DNA from: Acidobacteriota bacterium
GTDB taxonomy: Bacteria; Acidobacteriota; Blastocatellia; Pyrinomonadales; Pyrinomonadaceae
Direction: 5' to 3'
Length of the DNA stretch: 55,860 nt
Assembly: GCA_029781855.1 (NCBI GenBank)
Contig: JAKOVX010000036.1
Span: forward strand, 1 to 55,860
A model generated the notes under the pieces. The model saw only the letters and a list, made by a program, of their open reading frames with translations, made no database searches and had not been told where the DNA came from. Below, one piece after another: positions 6,448 through 13,765 of this stretch. Each line of letters starts with the position of its first letter. Within the stretch, counting starts at the first letter, position 1. A program made the position numbers and the translations under genes.

Positions 6448-6709
6448 TGGAGGATCCTCCGGTACGGACGTGACTGACAAAGATCTCTTTACCGTTGATC
6501 TTTACTTCAGCCGTGTCAGGCAACGTCTCAAACTTGCCTTTGATCAGTTGGTCCAGGTCGTAATCGGCCGGCACGCCAACTCTTGATTTAAAGTCGGATA
6601 CGATGTATTTGCCGCGTTCAACTTCTTTTTCGTTGTCGTCTACGGTGACAGTAACGAGCTTAGGATCGTGATTCGGCTTGTCCTGGGGTTTGTTGATTTC
6701 GTCTTTCAT
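6440..6709 (-). CDS. Ubiquitin-like protein (Multi_ubiq type) with diglycine and SSSD tail
   Basis: An 89-residue protein with a flexible N-terminus (about 16 residues) and one beta-grasp-like domain of the Multi_ubiq kind: VTVDDNEKEV (first hairpin), IVSDFKSRVGVP (helix), YDLDQLIKG, then INGKEIFVSHV. It ends VRTGGSSSD, so a diglycine equivalent to the end of ubiquitin is followed by four residues that must be removed before activation. It is the first gene of the operon, with AGGAG six to seven bases before the ATG. The codons GGA GGA for the diglycine also form the ribosome binding site of the E2 gene. Only one domain is present, whereas many relatives have two or more. Confidence 0.88.
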   Translation of the reverse strand: MKDEINKPQDKPNHDPKLVTVTVDDNEKEVERGKYIVSDFKSRVGVPADYDLDQLIKGKFETLPDTAEVKINGKEIFVSHVRTGGSSSD

Positions 6710-6729
6710 GAGTTTCTCCTCTGAATTGA

Positions 6730-6758
6730 TTGCTTATTTGACTGGCAATTGCTATACT
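6730..6758 (+). promoter_or_regulatory. Sigma-70-like promoter candidate for the XRE/ImmA pair
   Basis: TTGCTT (6730-6735), 17 bases, then TATACT (6753-6758), reading toward the XRE gene. The spacing is ideal and the -10 box has one mismatch to consensus. The -10 box lies inside the palindrome at 6744-6767, so a bound repressor would block it. Confidence 0.5.
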
Positions 6759-6767
6759 GAAATTGCC
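6744..6767. promoter_or_regulatory. Palindromic operator candidate 1
   Basis: GGCAATT (6744-6750), ten bases, AATTGCC (6761-6767): a perfect inverted repeat in the divergent region between the Ubl operon and the XRE gene. It overlaps the candidate -10 box. The neighbouring XRE protein is the most likely binder; this is inferred from position. Confidence 0.55.
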
Positions 6768-6774
6768 TACCACT

Positions 6775-6807
6775 ACTATTGCATATCAGACTATCAATTG
6801 CAATAGT
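6775..6807. promoter_or_regulatory. Palindromic operator candidate 2
   Basis: ACTATTGC (6775-6782), 17 bases, GCAATAGT (6800-6807), a perfect eight-base inverted repeat. The half-site shares the GCAAT/ATTGC core with the first palindrome, and CAATTGCAATAG at 6795-6806 looks like a fused pair of half-sites. Two related sites suggest cooperative autoregulation and control of both divergent transcripts. Confidence 0.5.
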
Positions 6808-6840
6808 GAAATTTGTAACTGATTTTGGATAACAAACATC

Positions 6841-7194
6841 ATGAAAAAAGGCACCTTTGACAACAGCGCGTTCTTCTCCGCTCTCGACGCACACCGTTCG
6901 GCGAAGAATTTAACCTGGAAACAAGTTGCGGAAAACTCCGGGGTTAGTGCTTCGACACTGACACGCATAGCTCAAGGCAAACGCCCGGATGTTGATAGCC
7001 TGGCGGCATTGGTTTCCTGGTCCGGTCTCAACGCCGACGACTACGTAAGGGATGGCGGCCACAGCAACCAGAAGCCGGAGACACTTGCCGTAATATCCAC
7101 CTATCTTCGGGCGGATCCGAACCTAAGCGCTGAAGGCGCAGTCGCCCTAGAGGAAGTGATCAAAGCCACCTACGCACGAATCAGAAAGAAATAG
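6841..7194 (+). CDS. XRE-family HTH regulator
   Basis: A 117-residue protein with a Cro/CI-type HTH at about residues 12-60: LTWKQVAENSGVSASTLTRIAQG is the helix-turn-helix core, followed by PDVDSLAALVSWSGL. The C-terminal 50 residues are helical and may carry the dimer or peptidase-contact region. It is divergent from the Ubl operon and directly abuts an ImmA/IrrE-type peptidase gene. In known pairs of this kind (ImmR-ImmA, DdrO-IrrE) the peptidase cleaves the regulator to relieve repression. By analogy this protein may hold the Ubl operon off until a signal arrives. The palindromes at 6744-6807 are probable binding sites. Confidence 0.9.
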   Translation: MKKGTFDNSAFFSALDAHRSAKNLTWKQVAENSGVSASTLTRIAQGKRPDVDSLAALVSWSGLNADDYVRDGGHSNQKPETLAVISTYLRADPNLSAEGAVALEEVIKATYARIRKK

Positions 7195-7755
7195 ATGGCA
7201 CTTAGGAGAGGGTTTAAGACCGAAGCAAATTCTTTAGCGAGAGCGTTGAGGAGTGAACTTGGACTGCTTTTTAAGGCGCCATTGAACCCATGGAAGCTGG
7301 CCGAACATCTCGATATCCCGATCCTAACCTTAAGTGAAATGCGGCAGTCGGCGCCCGCTTCCGTGAACTATCTCGCCACTCACGGCAATGACGAGTTCTC
7401 CGCAGTGACCGTATTTGATGGGACCCGACGTGTGATTTTGCACAACGACAATCACACACTCGGCCGCCAGGCGAGCGACATCGCGCACGAACTAGCACAC
7501 GGAATTCTACTCCACTCTCCGCACCAGGCCATCATGTCGAACGGGGAACGATACTGGGATCCAGTAATGGAAGAGGAGGCGACCTGGTTGTCAGGGGCGC
7601 TTCTGATCTCTGAAGAAGCGGCAGTCGAAATAGCAAAACTCGATCTTTCTGTTCTCGAAGCTGCAACTCGTTATGGCGTGAGCAAACAGATGATCAATTT
7701 TAGATTAAAGGTGACTGGGGCAAGGAAGCGCGCTGCTTTCATTAAAATGCGTTAG
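7195..7755 (+). CDS. ImmA/IrrE-family metallopeptidase
   Basis: A 186-residue protein with zinc motif HELAH (H98-E99-H102) and the downstream acidic ligand segment EEEATWLSGALL (about 126-137), both typical of the ImmA/IrrE family (DUF955). The C-terminal part (YGVSKQMINFRLKVTG) looks like a helix-turn-helix tail, also usual in this group. The ATG follows the XRE stop with no gap, so the two are co-translated. It is a candidate signal-activated protease for the XRE regulator, linking damage or phage infection to expression of the ubiquitin-like operon; that link is inferred from analogy and synteny. Confidence 0.92.
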   Translation: MALRRGFKTEANSLARALRSELGLLFKAPLNPWKLAEHLDIPILTLSEMRQSAPASVNYLATHGNDEFSAVTVFDGTRRVILHNDNHTLGRQASDIAHELAHGILLHSPHQAIMSNGERYWDPVMEEEATWLSGALLISEEAAVEIAKLDLSVLEAATRYGVSKQMINFRLKVTGARKRAAFIKMR

Positions 7756-7837
7756 TGATGCTCACGAACTTCTTAATCAAATCGCTCTCCCTGTGCTGCT
7801 TGAATTCCAAATAGGACAAGGAGGTATTTTGAGGTCT

Positions 7838-7861
7838 GGTACCCGAAACGGTACCCGAAAC
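7838..7861 (+). repeat. Perfect tandem 12-bp repeat (2 copies)
   Basis: GGTACCCGAAAC occurs twice head to tail in the non-coding stretch between the ImmA/IrrE gene and tRNA-Leu. It lies where the boundary of an element integrated at the tRNA would be expected. No function is proven. Confidence 0.6.
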
Positions 7862-7881
7862 AAAAGAAGGACAAAAATATA

Positions 7882-7906
7882 GGGCTAAATTAGCCCGTTT
7901 ATTTTG
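7882..7906 (+). terminator. Candidate intrinsic terminator after the XRE/ImmA pair
   Basis: GGGCTAA-A-TTAGCCC (7882-7896) followed by GTTTATTTTG. The stem is perfect; the T-run is interrupted. It would end transcripts from the XRE/ImmA operon. The palindrome is symmetric, so it may also act on the minus-strand tRNA transcript. Confidence 0.55.
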
Positions 7907-7953
7907 CCGTTAGGGATACTTATAACTTATTGATTTCGGGTAGGTTATAAAGT

Positions 7954-8040
7954 TGGTGCGGACGAGAAGAATCGAACTTCCACTGCCTTGCGGCAACAGG
8001 CTTCTGAGACCTGCGCGTCTACCAGTTCCGCCACGTCCGC
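7954..8040 (-). tRNA. tRNA-Leu (anticodon CAG)
   Basis: Read on the minus strand: acceptor stem GCGGACG/CGTCCGC, D-arm with TGGCGGAACTGGTAGACGC, anticodon stem CAGGT/GCCTG around loop CTCAGAA (anticodon CAG), a long variable arm (TGCC-gcaa-GGCA) as expected for leucine, T-loop TTCGATT, discriminator A and an encoded CCA at 7954-7956. Its 3' end points left, toward the accessory region with the Ubl system, the usual side for integration of islands at tRNA genes. Confidence 0.95.
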
Positions 8041-8121
8041 ACGTCAGGCGAACATTGATAATACGAATTCGGGCCGCGAAACTCAAGAATGAACGCTCGA
8101 TTTGGTATATTTGTCGTTGTG

Positions 8122-8832
8122 GTGAGCGATATTGAACGAAATCTGAACGAAGTTACGGAGCGTATCGCTGCAGCCGCCAGTCGAGCGGGCCGCGATCCGT
8201 CCGAGGTAACGCTGGTGGCGGTCAGCAAGACGCATCCGCCTTCAGTGCTTCGTGCGGCGATCGACGCGGGAGCGTTGGTCCTGGGCGAGAATAAGGTCCA
8301 GGAAGCCGAATCCAAGATAATCGAACTCGGCCGTGACGCCGCAACCTGGCACCTGATCGGGCACTTGCAATCGAACAAAGCAAGAAAGGCCGTACAGCTT
8401 TTCGACGTGATCGAATCGCTCGATTCCGTCGAACTAGCCCAAAGGTTGGAGCGTATCTGTATCGAAGAGGGACGCTCGGAACTGGCGGTGTTCATCCAGG
8501 TCGACTTGGCCGGCGAAGAGACGAAATCCGGAATTCCGGAAACGGAACTGGCTCCATTGATCGAATTTCTGCGAACGTGCAAATGTTTACGGCTTAATGG
8601 CTTGATGATCGTTCCGCCGTTCTTTGACGACCCCGAGACGACGCGTCCGTATTTCAAGCGCCTCCGTGCGATCCGCGACGAGCTTGCCGCAAAGGGTGCA
8701 TTTTCCAGCGGCCGAGGTGAACTCTCGATGGGGATGAGCCACGATTTTGAGGTCGCGATCGAAGAGGGAGCGACGGTCGTCCGCGTCGGTACTGCGATCT
8801 TCGGAGCGAGGGAATACGCCGCCGGAAATTAG
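8122..8832 (+). CDS. yggS: YggS-family pyridoxal phosphate homeostasis protein
   Basis: A PLP-binding (beta/alpha)8 barrel of the YggS/PROSC group: VAVSKTHP carries the Lys that binds [11 protein letters not shown] and [11 protein letters not shown] are the classical signatures, and [14 protein letters not shown] with VRVGTAIFG form the phosphate-binding end. It lacks the second domain of alanine racemase and keeps cellular PLP pools balanced. I start at GTG 8122, giving the usual (V)SDIERNL opening and 236 residues; ATG 8089 is possible, and neither has a clear ribosome binding site. yggT follows six bases downstream, and yggU is 3.7 kb away, so the yggSTU order is preserved but interrupted. 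Confidence 0.93.
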   Translation: MSDIERNLNEVTERIAAAASRAGRDPSEVTLVAVSKTHPPSVLRAAIDAGALVLGENKVQEAESKIIELGRDAATWHLIGHLQSNKARKAVQLFDVIESLDSVELAQRLERICIEEGRSELAVFIQVDLAGEETKSGIPETELAPLIEFLRTCKCLRLNGLMIVPPFFDDPETTRPYFKRLRAIRDELAAKGAFSSGRGELSMGMSHDFEVAIEEGATVVRVGTAIFGAREYAAGN

Positions 8833-8838
8833 CTATAT

Positions 8839-9429
8839 ATGCTTTCGCTAACTGTTTATCCGATAATTTTCGTGATCGTTTGGTCGGTGTTCGGAGTTTT
8901 TCTCGGGATACTGCTGCTCCGGCTTATATTCAACTACACAGATCCGAACCCGTTCGGCACGGTTGGACGGTTTGGTTTCAAAGTGCGAAAGGCGACCGAG
9001 AAATGGGTGTATCCGGCGGCGAGGTTTTTCGCGATGTACCGCATCGACACGCGTCTCGCGCCGATCCTGACGATCTTGATCGGCTTGGTCGTGACCTATT
9101 TTGCGATGCAGATCGTTGGCAATACGTTTTTCGTGATCGACGGGCTGGCGACCGGCATCCTGACGGGACAGCCTAAGGTCGTGATCGGGATGATCATCTA
9201 TGGCCTGCTGAGTATCTACATCCTCTTCATCTTTATACGGTTTATTTCGTCGTGGTTCGTGTTTACGCGGAAGACGTTTCTCGGATTCGTCAAGCGCGTT
9301 ACGGACCCGGTGATGATCCCGGTTCAGAAGCTGATCCCGCCGATCGGGATGTTCGACATCTCGGCGATGCTTGTGCTGTTGGTGATCGGCTTTTTACAGT
9401 CGATCGTGCTGCGTATTTTTGTTATGTAA
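8839..9429 (+). CDS. yggT: YggT-family membrane protein
   Basis: A 196-residue integral membrane protein with four or five hydrophobic segments. The second half has the family pattern: a helix, FIRFISSW, then VTDPVMIPVQKLIPPIGMFDISAMLVLLVI. The first half carries a related PxxP-free segment, consistent with an internal duplication. YggT proteins are linked to osmotic tolerance and division-site proteins, with no defined activity. It follows yggS by six bases, so they are co-transcribed. The N-terminus includes a long hydrophobic helix before LRLIFNYTDPNPFG, a second possible YggT signature. Confidence 0.9.
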   Translation: MLSLTVYPIIFVIVWSVFGVFLGILLLRLIFNYTDPNPFGTVGRFGFKVRKATEKWVYPAARFFAMYRIDTRLAPILTILIGLVVTYFAMQIVGNTFFVIDGLATGILTGQPKVVIGMIIYGLLSIYILFIFIRFISSWFVFTRKTFLGFVKRVTDPVMIPVQKLIPPIGMFDISAMLVLLVIGFLQSIVLRIFVM

Positions 9430-9441
9430 TGGATCGGCGAA

Positions 9442-12400
9442 CTAATCGTCGTCGTCTCCGCTAGCCGGCCCTTCATCCTCTTCCTTGAGGCCCGCGGTCA
9501 TCAGGTCAAAGGCCGGCAGGCTTGCTATTCCGGGCATTTCCGCATCCCGTTTGACCGAGTACCAGATTATCTCGTTCAGCTCGCGCGGATTTGCCATATC
9601 CTGATGGCGAAAGTCCTGTCGCTCTGTCATCCGCATAAAATACGCCATCTGCGCCGAGGGTTTGTCGGGCGGAAAAAGGTTGTCGAGCGCCAGCGTCGGC
9701 ATTCGTGCCGTAAACGGTTCGAGGTCGGGCGTGCTCGTAAAAATGTCCATCGGCGTCGCATTGGCGTCGAGGAAATTCATTGGCTTAAGGCCCAGGCAGA
9801 GTTCCATCGTGCGGATCAGGCTGACGGTGTTGTGAAATTCGTGCACGAGCGTTCCGCGGCGGTTGTACGCCGAGATCACGAACGCCGGCGAGCGATGAGC
9901 ATCGACATGATCGGGCCCGTCTTGGGCATCGTCCTCCACAATAAAGATGGCCGTGTCCTTCCAGTACGGACTGTGTGAAACGTCCTCGACCAGCCGGCCG
10001 ATCGCATAGTCGTTCTCCGCGACGTAGAACTGCGGCGTCGGTGTTCCGCGGTGAAGTCCGGCGGTATGATCGTTTGAAAATCGAACGATCGACAGGTTCG
10101 GCATCCGGTCGCCTTTGCCGGCGTTTAGGTCGGCGACGAAACTACGAAATTCTGCCGACCACGCGCCGTAGCGTGAAGTGCCTCGAAACTCTTCTTTCGG
10201 ATTGATCTCAGATATTGCGGGATCGATCGGAGTGGACGAGTTACGAGCAGCCGTATACGACGCGGTCGTGAATGTGTCCGGCGTATTCATGTCAAAATTG
10301 CGGTGCTGCGATGAAAAATGGCCCTCGAGGGTCTTCTTTGCGGCAAACGCCGTCAGCGTTGGCGACGTGTCCGGGTACTTCTTCGGCTTTCGCGTGTTGA
10401 CCTCGTCGAGATCGCTCTTTGAGACGGTCGAGATGAACTCGCCGTAATTTCGATACGAGAGTCCCGCCCGGCTCGCCGCATCCCACAAATAAAGGGACTG
10501 CGGTTCGCCGATATCGCGTGCACCATTCAGATACGGAACATACTTCTTCTGAAAATTGGCGACATCCTCGGCGGTCGCGGGCAAAGTGAAAGCGGACGGC
10601 AGCGAGACCGGAGGCTGTCCGGCAGGCGGGTCGTATGACGGCAAACGGTTAAATCCTTCGTAATCGTAGGTGCGGCCGCGGCCCGAATAATTCCAGCGGA
10701 ACGCTTTATCAATATAATCATTCGAGAACGCGGCGTTCGACCAATTGTGTCCGTCGGGGCTCGCCTCGGCATTTACGAAAAAGCGGTCAAAAAGCCCGAA
10801 CCGCGACGCCAGGGCCCGAGCGTTCGGCGTGATATTTTGCGGCGTTCCGTCAGGCGCCTTGGCGGCATCGCCGGCGCCGAAGATCGCGACCGACGAATCG
10901 CCGTCCGCCTTTTGCCCGTTGCCGGCCGCGGCCAGATCGCCGAAGACCTGATCATACGTCCGGTTCTCGCGGATTATGTAAATGACGTGTTTGAACGGCG
11001 ATCTGCCGCCGGGGAAAATGTTCCGTTTCTCGCGTCCCAACAGGCCGTTGTTGCGCATCGCGGTCTGAGTATATTCATAGAGCCGCGTTTGGTCGGGAAC
11101 GGCAACGAGGCTGATCGTACCGGAAACGATAGCGGCGCTGTATTCGCCGCGTTTGCTGTAGCCGTTACCGGGGTAATCACGGTTGGGCATGTTCGGGTAG
11201 AGTCCGCTGTCGTTGACGTTGACCGAAGAATTGTCCATTCCCGTGCCCTTACCGTTGGCGATGAAAAGCTTGTCGCCGACGACAGCAACTGCCGACGTGT
11301 AATTACCGGCGGGAATGAACCCGAGTAGTTTTGATCTCGACTTTAAAGTTGGCTTCGCAGCAAGCGAGACGATCGCCAACGCGTTTGCGTGTGCGTTCGC
11401 GACATAAAGAGTCTTTTCGTCGTCGCTGAGGGCGAGGCCCTCGGGACTGACGCCATTCAAGGCGTCCTCGGCAAGGCGGACCTTTATGGTCTCGATGACC
11501 TTGTCGGTCGCCGTATCGATCACTGAAACGGAATCGTCGTCGGAATTAACGACGTAGAGCCGTGCCTGCGCACGATCCATCATCATCGCCGTCGGGTGGC
11601 GACCGACCGTGATGTGCGAAACCATTGATCGCTGCCCGCCGCCGACCACCGCGATAGTGCCGTCGCCCCAGAGTGAGACATAGGTCTTCTGCACCGACTT
11701 GCCGCGGGTCAGCAGTTTGACGTCATAAGGATAGAGGAACTGGGAGGAATTCGGCCGGTGCAGATCAACGCGGCTGATCTTGCGAGTGGACCTGAGGTCA
11801 GAAACGATGCCGAGCGTGTCGCCGAGATTGTTCGCGGCATAGATCGCGTCGCCATTGGGCGAAACGGCCAATCCCGTTGGATAAACCGCTGCGACCTCGC
11901 CGTTATAGTCCGGCGACGGAGCGTTCTCCGCGAATGCCGTTACGTCGATAAACGGCGAGTCAAACTTGGTGTCGGGCTTGTTTTGAGGCGAAAGCGGCTG
12001 GTCGGCTTTCGGGTCAAAGCCAAGGATCCATATCTTGTTCTCAAACCCGCCCGACAGGTAGAGCCGGTACTTGCCGTCGGGCTGGAGCTCGGGGTCGAAC
12101 ACGAGCCCGAAATTGGCACTTTGCGGCGACGGGAAGTACACGTTCTGGATCACCGTCGGGTCCGGCTTGGCGTTCAGGTCGATCACCGAAAGGGTCTGTT
12201 GTGCCTTGCTCTTCGAACTAAATGTCAGCCCGAAGCCGCTGTTGACGGCGATGAGATAGCGGCCTTTGCCGCCGGGTCCGCCAGCGTCGGGCGTCCGCAC
12301 GAAGTTCATCGTGAGCGGTGCAACAGCCGCCTTTCCCGTGGCCGCGTCAACCAGAAGTTTGCCGGCCGGCTTTGGCGAAGTGTTATCCTCCGGTGACCGG

Positions 12401-12504
12401 TCGACAGCCTGCGAACTTCCCGTACCGAAATAGGCGATCGCCGCGGCGATCAACAGGCAAACAGCCGAGACGCCCAGAAATGAGCGAACGTTTGATGACG
12501 ACAT
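9442..12504 (-). CDS. Exported YncE-type beta-propeller / phosphoesterase fusion
   Basis: A 1020-residue protein. An N-terminal hydrophobic helix (about 8-30) is a signal peptide or anchor. Residues about 60-450 are YncE-like propeller repeats (YVVNSDDDSVSVIDTATDKV, LYVANAHANALAIVSL). Residues about 500-960 are a phosphoesterase of the acid phosphatase/phospholipase C type (PF04185): IIRENRTYDQVFGDL at the start, HNWSNAAFSNDYIDK, and EDDAQDGPDHVDAHRSPAFV near the end carry the metal ligands. The tail is strongly acidic (EEDEGPASGDDDD). It lies in the periplasm or outside the cell, with an unknown phosphoester substrate. It faces yggT and sits between yggT and yggU, genes that usually stay together. 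Confidence 0.93.
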   Translation of the reverse strand: MSSSNVRSFLGVSAVCLLIAAAIAYFGTGSSQAVDRSPEDNTSPKPAGKLLVDAATGKAAVAPLTMNFVRTPDAGGPGGKGRYLIAVNSGFGLTFSSKSKAQQTLSVIDLNAKPDPTVIQNVYFPSPQSANFGLVFDPELQPDGKYRLYLSGGFENKIWILGFDPKADQPLSPQNKPDTKFDSPFIDVTAFAENAPSPDYNGEVAAVYPTGLAVSPNGDAIYAANNLGDTLGIVSDLRSTRKISRVDLHRPNSSQFLYPYDVKLLTRGKSVQKTYVSLWGDGTIAVVGGGQRSMVSHITVGRHPTAMMMDRAQARLYVVNSDDDSVSVIDTATDKVIETIKVRLAEDALNGVSPEGLALSDDEKTLYVANAHANALAIVSLAAKPTLKSRSKLLGFIPAGNYTSAVAVVGDKLFIANGKGTGMDNSSVNVNDSGLYPNMPNRDYPGNGYSKRGEYSAAIVSGTISLVAVPDQTRLYEYTQTAMRNNGLLGREKRNIFPGGRSPFKHVIYIIRENRTYDQVFGDLAAAGNGQKADGDSSVAIFGAGDAAKAPDGTPQNITPNARALASRFGLFDRFFVNAEASPDGHNWSNAAFSNDYIDKAFRWNYSGRGRTYDYEGFNRLPSYDPPAGQPPVSLPSAFTLPATAEDVANFQKKYVPYLNGARDIGEPQSLYLWDAASRAGLSYRNYGEFISTVSKSDLDEVNTRKPKKYPDTSPTLTAFAAKKTLEGHFSSQHRNFDMNTPDTFTTASYTAARNSSTPIDPAISEINPKEEFRGTSRYGAWSAEFRSFVADLNAGKGDRMPNLSIVRFSNDHTAGLHRGTPTPQFYVAENDYAIGRLVEDVSHSPYWKDTAIFIVEDDAQDGPDHVDAHRSPAFVISAYNRRGTLVHEFHNTVSLIRTMELCLGLKPMNFLDANATPMDIFTSTPDLEPFTARMPTLALDNLFPPDKPSAQMAYFMRMTERQDFRHQDMANPRELNEIIWYSVKRDAEMPGIASLPAFDLMTAGLKEEDEGPASGDDDD

Positions 12505-12566
12505 TAGAAAATTTCTCCTTTCGATATGGGGTTATAATATCTCAAAAGAAGTTAAATCCGAATTAA

Positions 12567-12854
12567 GTGGCGATTATTCTAACAGAAAAAGACGGCGCGA
12601 TAGCGTTCGACGTACGAGTGGTGCCGCGAGCGTCGAAAAGCGAGATCGTCGGTGAGCATGACGGTGCACTTAAGGTGCGCATAACTGCTCCGCCGGTCGA
12701 GGGTGCCGCAAATGCGGAACTCATCCGATTGCTGGCGAAAAGCTTTGACGTCCCACGCAGCAATGTTTCGATCGTCGGAGGTGAATCGTCAAAGAAAAAG
12801 AGAATTAAGATCGAGAACCTGTCACGGTCCGGGTTTAATAAGTTGCTCGGATGA
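12567..12854 (+). CDS. yggU: DUF167 (YggU) family protein
   Basis: A 95-residue alpha/beta protein with the DUF167 pattern: VRVVPRASKSEIVGEHDG at the start, LKVRITAPPVEGAANAELIRLLAK in the centre and a Lys-rich strand SKKKRIKIEN near the end. The start is GTG at 12567, 62 bases from the divergent phosphoesterase start. The family is widespread and has no known activity. In other bacteria it follows yggS and yggT directly; here the phosphoesterase intervenes. Confidence 0.9.
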   Translation: MAIILTEKDGAIAFDVRVVPRASKSEIVGEHDGALKVRITAPPVEGAANAELIRLLAKSFDVPRSNVSIVGGESSKKKRIKIENLSRSGFNKLLG

Positions 12855-13013
12855 CGTCACGGAGACCGCGAAGGACGGTGGTGCAGCGGTCCGGCGTTGA
12901 AAGCCTAATCCGGGCGTGATATATTTTCAAATTCGACGAACGCACGGGTGGAAACGCTTTTCTGAGAAAGCGTGCACCTTTCCCGGCTTTCCAAAATAAA
13001 GGAAAAACAATAC

Positions 13014-13754
13014 ATGTCAGGACACTCGAAGTGGCACACGATCAAGCACAAGAAAGGCGCTCTCGACGCTAAACGCGGCAAGATCTTTACCAAACTGATC
13101 AAGGAAATTACTGTCGCGGCACGCACCGGCGGCACCGGCGATGTCGACTCGAACGCACGTCTGCGTAAGGCCGTCACGGACGCCAAGGCGCAGAATATGC
13201 CCAACGACACGATCGACCGCGCCATAAAACGCGGCACCGGCGAGCTAGAGGGCGTCAATTACGACGAGATCACCTACGAAGGCTACGGCCCGAACGGCGT
13301 CGCCGTGCTCGTCGAGACGATGACCGACAACCGCAACCGAACGGTGGCCGAGATCCGTCATGTGTTTTCAAAAAATGGCGGCAATATGGGCGAGGCGGGT
13401 TCGGTGGCGTGGATGTTCGACAAAAAGGGTTACCTCGTGATCGACAAAACCGCGATGGGCGAGGACGCCCTTTTTGAGGTGGTGATCGAGGCCGGCGCGG
13501 ACGATATGCAGGACGAAGGCGACGTCTACGAGATCTTCACCGCTCCCGACGCATTTGACGCCGTGCACGACGCGATCAAAGCCGCTGGCATCGAACCGCA
13601 AGCCGCTGAGATCTCAATGATCCCGCAGAACTACATCAAGCTCGAAGGCGGCGACGCCAAGACGATGATGAAACTCTACGACGCCCTCGACGACAACGAC
13701 GACGTCCAAAAGGTCTACGCGAACTTCGACATAGACGAGAGCGAGATGGAGTAA
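13014..13754 (+). CDS. yebC: YebC/PmpR-family protein
   Basis: 246 residues, the normal family length. It begins [23 protein letters not shown], the hallmark opening, and continues with [16 protein letters not shown], then [26 protein letters not shown], then a C-terminal domain ending [12 protein letters not shown]. YebC proteins were named as transcriptional regulators, and newer work links them to relief of ribosome stalling at proline stretches. I start at ATG 13014, preceded by AAGGAAAAACAATAC. It stands alone between yggU and a convergent esterase gene. Confidence 0.97.
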   Translation: MSGHSKWHTIKHKKGALDAKRGKIFTKLIKEITVAARTGGTGDVDSNARLRKAVTDAKAQNMPNDTIDRAIKRGTGELEGVNYDEITYEGYGPNGVAVLVETMTDNRNRTVAEIRHVFSKNGGNMGEAGSVAWMFDKKGYLVIDKTAMGEDALFEVVIEAGADDMQDEGDVYEIFTAPDAFDAVHDAIKAAGIEPQAAEISMIPQNYIKLEGGDAKTMMKLYDALDDNDDVQKVYANFDIDESEME

Positions 13755-13765
13755 GTGTCCGCGAT

